NCBI GenBank assembly: GCA_003666485.1
Contig: CP032931.1
Location: 1,240,001-1,304,000 of the forward strand
Length of the DNA stretch: 64,000 bases
Origin: Levilactobacillus brevis
GTDB lineage: Bacteria > Bacillota > Bacilli > Lactobacillales > Lactobacillaceae
Direction of reading: 5' to 3'
Part shown: in pieces, positions 60,561 through 64,000 of the stretch
Position numbering within the stretch: the first letter of the stretch is position 1
Layout of the letters: each line of letters opens with the position of its first letter
Position numbers and translations under genes: made by a program
The notes under the pieces: generated by a model
What the model was told of the DNA's origin: nothing
Seen by the model: only the letters and a program-made list of their open reading frames with translations
Database searches by the model: none

Positions 60561-60606
60561 AAAATGAAGCCTCCTATGAGAGTATTGACGGGGGTGCCCA
60601 ACGAAT

Positions 60607-60642
60607 AAAAAATCCCCCACTAAAGTTACTTAGTAGGGGTTC
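60607..60642 (-). terminator. Terminator of the TPP riboswitch
   Basis: On the minus strand CCCCTACTAAG and TTTAGTGGGG form the stem, followed by six T. Confidence 0.88.
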
Positions 60643-60659
60643 ATTGATAGCACAAAAGT

Positions 60660-60731
60660 ACGCATTCCCTTCGCTGGTGTTAACCAGAGCAGGTTCAATG
60701 GGTTTGATCTCAGCCGCGAGGCACCCCAGTC
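60660..60731 (-). promoter_or_regulatory. TPP riboswitch
   Basis: On the minus strand the THI box is complete: GGGGTGCC, GGCTGAGATC, ACCC, TTGAACCTG, CACCAGCGAAGGGAA. With the terminator after it, high TPP would stop transcription of ykoEDC-tenA. Confidence 0.97.
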
Positions 60732-60960
60732 GTATTTGATTACCCTTAGCGTAACCAATTTAGCGGGTAAATGCAACCGTGACTGGAAATTATTGTGGCC
60801 AGTCATTGAGTTGTTCAGGATGGAAACGTTTTTTACAATTCAGTTACAAAGCCAGCCGAAGACATCTAAAGCGGTGAACGTGGCTATCGTGGTTAGGGGA
60901 GGCGTGCTATTCTATATAGTTAGTTAGATTAATTATTAAAGGATAGGAAGTATTGAATTT

Positions 60961-62130
60961 ATGAGAAATTTACATCTCAGTCACTGGGCCATGGCAGTTG
61001 GCATGCTGGTCGCGCTGGGCGGTACGGCCACAACCACGGTGCCCGCCGAAGCTGCGGCTTATCACACCGTTAGCACTAAGAAAATCAAGAAGACGGCCTA
61101 TCACAAGAAACACAGTAGCGGGGCCATCTACAATAAAGCGCACACCAAAAAGGTCAGCAGCTTAACGACCCATCCCCACACCACGTGGTACGCCACCAAG
61201 CAGGCCACGCTGAAACACGGCAAGTCCACCGGTATTTACCTGTACGTGCAGAATAGTAAGCACAGTGTGAAGGGCTGGATTTGGCACGGCTACCTGAAGA
61301 AGGGCAAGGCACCATTTGTCTTGACCAAGGCCAAGGCGGCGGTCGCCATGGACGCCAAGACGGGGAAGGTCGTCTGGTCCAAGCACGCCAACACCGCGCG
61401 GCCCATCGCTTCCGTCACTAAAATCATGACATTGTACCTGACACTGAAGAAAATCGATGGCAAGAAGAGTCGCTGGAATCACAAGGTCAAGATTACCAGC
61501 CGCGGATTGGTGTCGATGAGTCGGAGCGCCGATTGTGGCGGTTTTCATTTTAAATTAAATCACCGCTACACTGTTAAACAGCTGTATTACGCGGCCTTCC
61601 TGGATTCATCGAACAACGCCGCGATTGCCCTGGGCAAATGGGTCAGCGGCAGTAATAGCAAGTTTGTCCGGAAGATGAACGCCCAAGCCAAGTCTTGGAA
61701 ACTGGGCAGGGCCCACTTTGTCTCGGCATCGGGTCTGGAAAATAGTGACCTGCGGCGCTTCGGCTATGCTTATGGCAAGGCCAACACCAACAAGGTCTCC
61801 GCCAAGGACGTGGCGTTGATGGCGCGGCACCTGATAACGGCCTATCCCCGCGTCTTAAAGGACGGCAAGATTGGCTCGATGAAGGTGAACGGCCAAGTTT
61901 GTCACAACTACAACAACCTCTTGAAGGGGCGCAAATACTACCGCGCTTCTTTGAAGGTCGACGGCTTGAAGACGGGCTACACGCCAAGCGCGGGCTACTG
62001 CTTCGTGGGTACCGGCCACAAGACGGGCAAACACCGCGTCATCACAGTGGTTTTGCATGACATCAACGAGTTCACGGAGACGCGGTCGTTGATGGAACAT
62101 GCTTACCGGCTGAGTAGTATGAGCAACTAG
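60961..62130 (+). CDS. Secreted D-alanyl-D-alanine carboxypeptidase (S11), first copy
   Basis: The 389-aa protein has a signal peptide (cleavage near residue 32), an SH3-like wall-binding segment (residues 35-115, TTWYATKQATLKHGKS.. WIWHGYLKKGK), then a PBP5-type domain. The active-site S151-V-T-K154, S216-S-N218 and K337-T-G339 are intact. It trims the terminal D-Ala of peptidoglycan. The usual C-terminal PBP5 domain and anchor are missing; the binding module sits at the N-terminus instead. A close paralogue follows. Confidence 0.9.
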   Translation: MRNLHLSHWAMAVGMLVALGGTATTTVPAEAAAYHTVSTKKIKKTAYHKKHSSGAIYNKAHTKKVSSLTTHPHTTWYATKQATLKHGKSTGIYLYVQNSKHSVKGWIWHGYLKKGKAPFVLTKAKAAVAMDAKTGKVVWSKHANTARPIASVTKIMTLYLTLKKIDGKKSRWNHKVKITSRGLVSMSRSADCGGFHFKLNHRYTVKQLYYAAFLDSSNNAAIALGKWVSGSNSKFVRKMNAQAKSWKLGRAHFVSASGLENSDLRRFGYAYGKANTNKVSAKDVALMARHLITAYPRVLKDGKIGSMKVNGQVCHNYNNLLKGRKYYRASLKVDGLKTGYTPSAGYCFVGTGHKTGKHRVITVVLHDINEFTETRSLMEHAYRLSSMSN

Positions 62131-62351
62131 TTCTGCTATGGGGAACGCCCCCAATTAAAGGGCGGGTGATAACCCGTTCAGCAGCAGTGCACGTGAAACA
62201 GGTCAATTGAATCGGTAAACGCGGAATGTCAGGGCGAAAGTAAGGTCCTGGCATTTTTGTGCTTAGGGAAAATTGGCAGATACTTGGCTAGTGTGATAGT
62301 GGTGAGACGAATACCGGGCTATCAGCAATGAAGCTGACTGTTTTCTGTGTA

Positions 62352-62540
62352 GCCGGGAGTTCGCTAGAGATGAGTTCAGCTGTGGGAGTTTTTTTAGCAG
62401 CTTGCTGGTTAGAAAACTGGCAAGTTGGAGACGTGGGTTATCTGCTCCAACTTGAGGTCCAAGACCGATTTTTGGCTTGGGCCGTCCACCCTCAGCGTTC
62501 CAGCTCATCTCTAGCGAACGGTAAGGCGGCCAGTACCACC
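62352..62540 (+). repeat. Family A structured repeat between the two carboxypeptidase genes
   Basis: A perfect 15-bp closing stem TTCGCTAGAGATGAG (62360-62374) pairs with 62504-62518. Inside are a hairpin GTTTTTTTAGCAGC.., hairpin GTTGGAG/CTCCAAC (changed on both sides relative to CTTTGAG/CTCAAAG), and hairpin TCCAAG/CTTGGG with loop ACCGATTTTTGG. Confidence 0.85.
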
Positions 62541-62721
62541 CGTGTTGCCGGTTCAATTTCAGATTGATTAACGCCCCAACTGATTATGGCAAGAAGTGGT
62601 GGATTACGCGAACGTTACGTCCCCAACAAGTTAGTTACAAAGTCGCACGCAGCCTTGTTGCACCGGGATTGCCCGTGTTAGGGTAGTTGTGGAAGCTTGC
62701 ACAAGGAGAGGACAATTCATC

Positions 62722-63888
62722 ATGAAAAAACAGCGTATCAAATGGGCCGCACTGGCGGTCTTATTCACAGCGGCAATGGGAGCTGGTATCAGTGCTGAGA
62801 CTGCCCATGCGGCGGTGTACACCACGGTCTCGACCACGAATGTGACGAAGACCGCGTACCACAAGAAGAGTACGGCCGGTGCCATTTATAACAAGGCCCA
62901 TAACCGCAAGCTGGCGACCATGAAGGGTTATCCCAACACGACTTGGTACGTGACGCAAAAGGCGACGTTGAAGCATGGTAATTCCAAGGGGATTTACTAT
63001 TACGTGGCGAATAAGTCCGGTGCCGTGAAGGGCTGGATCTGGCACGGTTATCTGCAGAAGGGTAAGGCGCCGTTTGGCCTGAAGTATGCCAAAAACGCGA
63101 TTGCCATGGACTATACGACTGGTGAGGCCGTTTGGTCCAAGAAGGCCAACACCGCGCGGCCAATTGCCTCCGTGTCGAAATTAATGACGCTGTATTTGGT
63201 CTTGCAAAAGGTCGGCAGTGGGTCTGGTAGCTGGGACGACGTGGTCGATACCAGCAGCAAGGGCCTGATTGCCATGGGCCAAAGCGCATCGTGTGGGGGC
63301 TTCCTCTTCAAGAGCGGTCACAAGTACACGGTCCAAGACCTGTACTATGCGGCGTTTCTGGACTCCTCTAACAACGCTGCCATCGCGTTGGGCAAATGGG
63401 TCGCTGGGAGCAACGCCAAGTTTATCCAGCAAATGAACGCGCAGGCGAAGAGCTGGGGCTTGGATAAGGCCAGTTTCGTCTCCGCCTCTGGTCTAGAAAA
63501 CAGTGACTTGAAGGCCTTTGGCTACGCTTACGGCAGTGCCAACGCCAACATGGTCTCCGCCAAGGACGTGGCGCTGATTGCCCGACACTTGATCCAGGAT
63601 TACCCCCGGATCTTGACGGACGGCGCCATTGGCTCTAAGACGGTTGATGGTCAGACGGCTTACAACTACAATAACCTGCTGGCAGGCCGGAAATATTATC
63701 AGTCAGCCCTGAACGTGGACGGTTTGAAGACCGGGTACACGCCACTGGCCGGCTACTGCTTCGTTGGGACGGGCCAAAAGACCGGCAAGCACCGGGTCAT
63801 CACGGTTGTGCTTCATGACATCAATGAATTCACGGAAACACGGTCACTGATGAACAAAGCTTACAGTGATAGTAGTATGAATGCTTAA
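62722..63888 (+). CDS. Secreted D-alanyl-D-alanine carboxypeptidase (S11), second copy
   Basis: The 388-aa paralogue of the preceding gene has the same order: signal peptide (cleavage after AHA near residue 30), N-terminal SH3-like segment (TTWYVTQKATLKHG) and S11 domain with ASVSKLMT, DSSNNAA and LKTGYT. ATG 62722 follows AAGGAGAGG. The high similarity of the two proteins indicates a tandem duplication, with a family A element now lying between them. Confidence 0.92.
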   Translation: MKKQRIKWAALAVLFTAAMGAGISAETAHAAVYTTVSTTNVTKTAYHKKSTAGAIYNKAHNRKLATMKGYPNTTWYVTQKATLKHGNSKGIYYYVANKSGAVKGWIWHGYLQKGKAPFGLKYAKNAIAMDYTTGEAVWSKKANTARPIASVSKLMTLYLVLQKVGSGSGSWDDVVDTSSKGLIAMGQSASCGGFLFKSGHKYTVQDLYYAAFLDSSNNAAIALGKWVAGSNAKFIQQMNAQAKSWGLDKASFVSASGLENSDLKAFGYAYGSANANMVSAKDVALIARHLIQDYPRILTDGAIGSKTVDGQTAYNYNNLLAGRKYYQSALNVDGLKTGYTPLAGYCFVGTGQKTGKHRVITVVLHDINEFTETRSLMNKAYSDSSMNA

Positions 63889-63892
63889 TCTA

Positions 63893-63928
63893 AAAAACGG
63901 CAGTCGCTAGATGGGCTGCCGTTTTTGA
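63893..63928 (+). terminator. Terminator after the second carboxypeptidase gene
   Basis: AAAACGGCAG pairs with CTGCCGTTTT, with A- and T-runs on both sides, so it can act in both directions. Confidence 0.88.
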
Positions 63929-63937
63929 TTATCGTTC

Positions 63938-64000
63938 CTAACCTAACCAATCGTTGGGATGGTCAAAGGCGGTTTGGAGGCGACTGAAGAATTGGCTCAC
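63938..64000 (-). CDS. C-terminal end of a further minus-strand gene
   Basis: On the minus strand the frame is open from the window edge for 20 codons, ending ..LQTAFDHPNDWLG and a stop. A shared terminator lies just beyond. The fragment is too short to identify. Confidence 0.4.
   Translation of the reverse strand: MSQFFSRLQTAFDHPNDWLG

Overview
The window is chromosomal DNA from a lactic acid bacterium of the Lactobacillaceae. Evidence for this is the Leloir galactose cluster with a class II GalT, an adenosylcobalamin-dependent class II ribonucleotide reductase, PepO, a PerR/VIT1 set, YkoEDC-TenA, many AGGAGG-type ribosome binding sites and an Fst-type toxin. The fairly GC-rich coding sequence and gene content suggest the Levilactobacillus (former L. 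brevis) group. The species call is inference and no 16S gene is present. There is no rRNA, insertion sequence, CRISPR array or complete prophage.

Layout. 1-10.4 kb: galactose utilisation (galM end, pgm, an 80-aa protein, a GPH-type sugar symporter, galK, galE, galT, galR) with LacI-family operators. 10.4-11.9 kb: an AT-rich insert with a secreted peptide and an overlapping 47-aa membrane protein, bracketed by ~98-bp direct repeats. 12.4-15.4 kb: B12-dependent RNR with a pair of NrdR boxes, then a cobalamin adenosyltransferase. 15.9-25 kb: PepO, MarR, a lipoprotein, UspA, a 38-aa basic protein, a YibE/F pair and a secreted amidase. 25.6-29.8 kb: PerR, two VIT1 metal transporters and an amino-acid permease. 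30-36 kb: a GNAT-like protein, a lactonase, and a three-gene overlapping operon (Cas4-like/XPD-like helicase, PD-(D/E)xK-like protein, sce7725/Beta protein). 36-41 kb: a degenerate HPr-like protein and pstSCAB. 42-46 kb: potABCD. 46.4-46.6 kb: an Fst-type type I toxin-antitoxin locus with a frameshifted toxin. 46.9-50.7 kb: tRNA-Ala, an ABC exporter and a purine permease behind a guanine riboswitch. 51-56 kb: asparaginase, a four-repeat protein of unknown function, a macrodomain cluster and small proteins. 56.8-60.7 kb: TPP riboswitch, ykoE, ykoD, ykoC, tenA. 61-63.9 kb: two tandem secreted D,D-carboxypeptidases.

The most striking non-coding signal is a family (here 'family A') of ~165-200-nt intergenic elements, with at least nine near-complete copies and three fragments. 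Each folds as a long closing stem around three hairpins. Stem sequences differ from copy to copy but stay complementary, while two loop sequences are conserved; this is the pattern of a selected RNA or DNA structure. A second family ('family B', ~170 bp) has three close copies and one divergent copy.

Functional links visible from sequence: B12-dependent RNR with its cofactor-making enzyme; PerR with a PerR-box-like site before the metal transporters; thiamine-precursor uptake with TenA under one TPP riboswitch; phosphate uptake behind PhoP-like half-sites and a structured leader.
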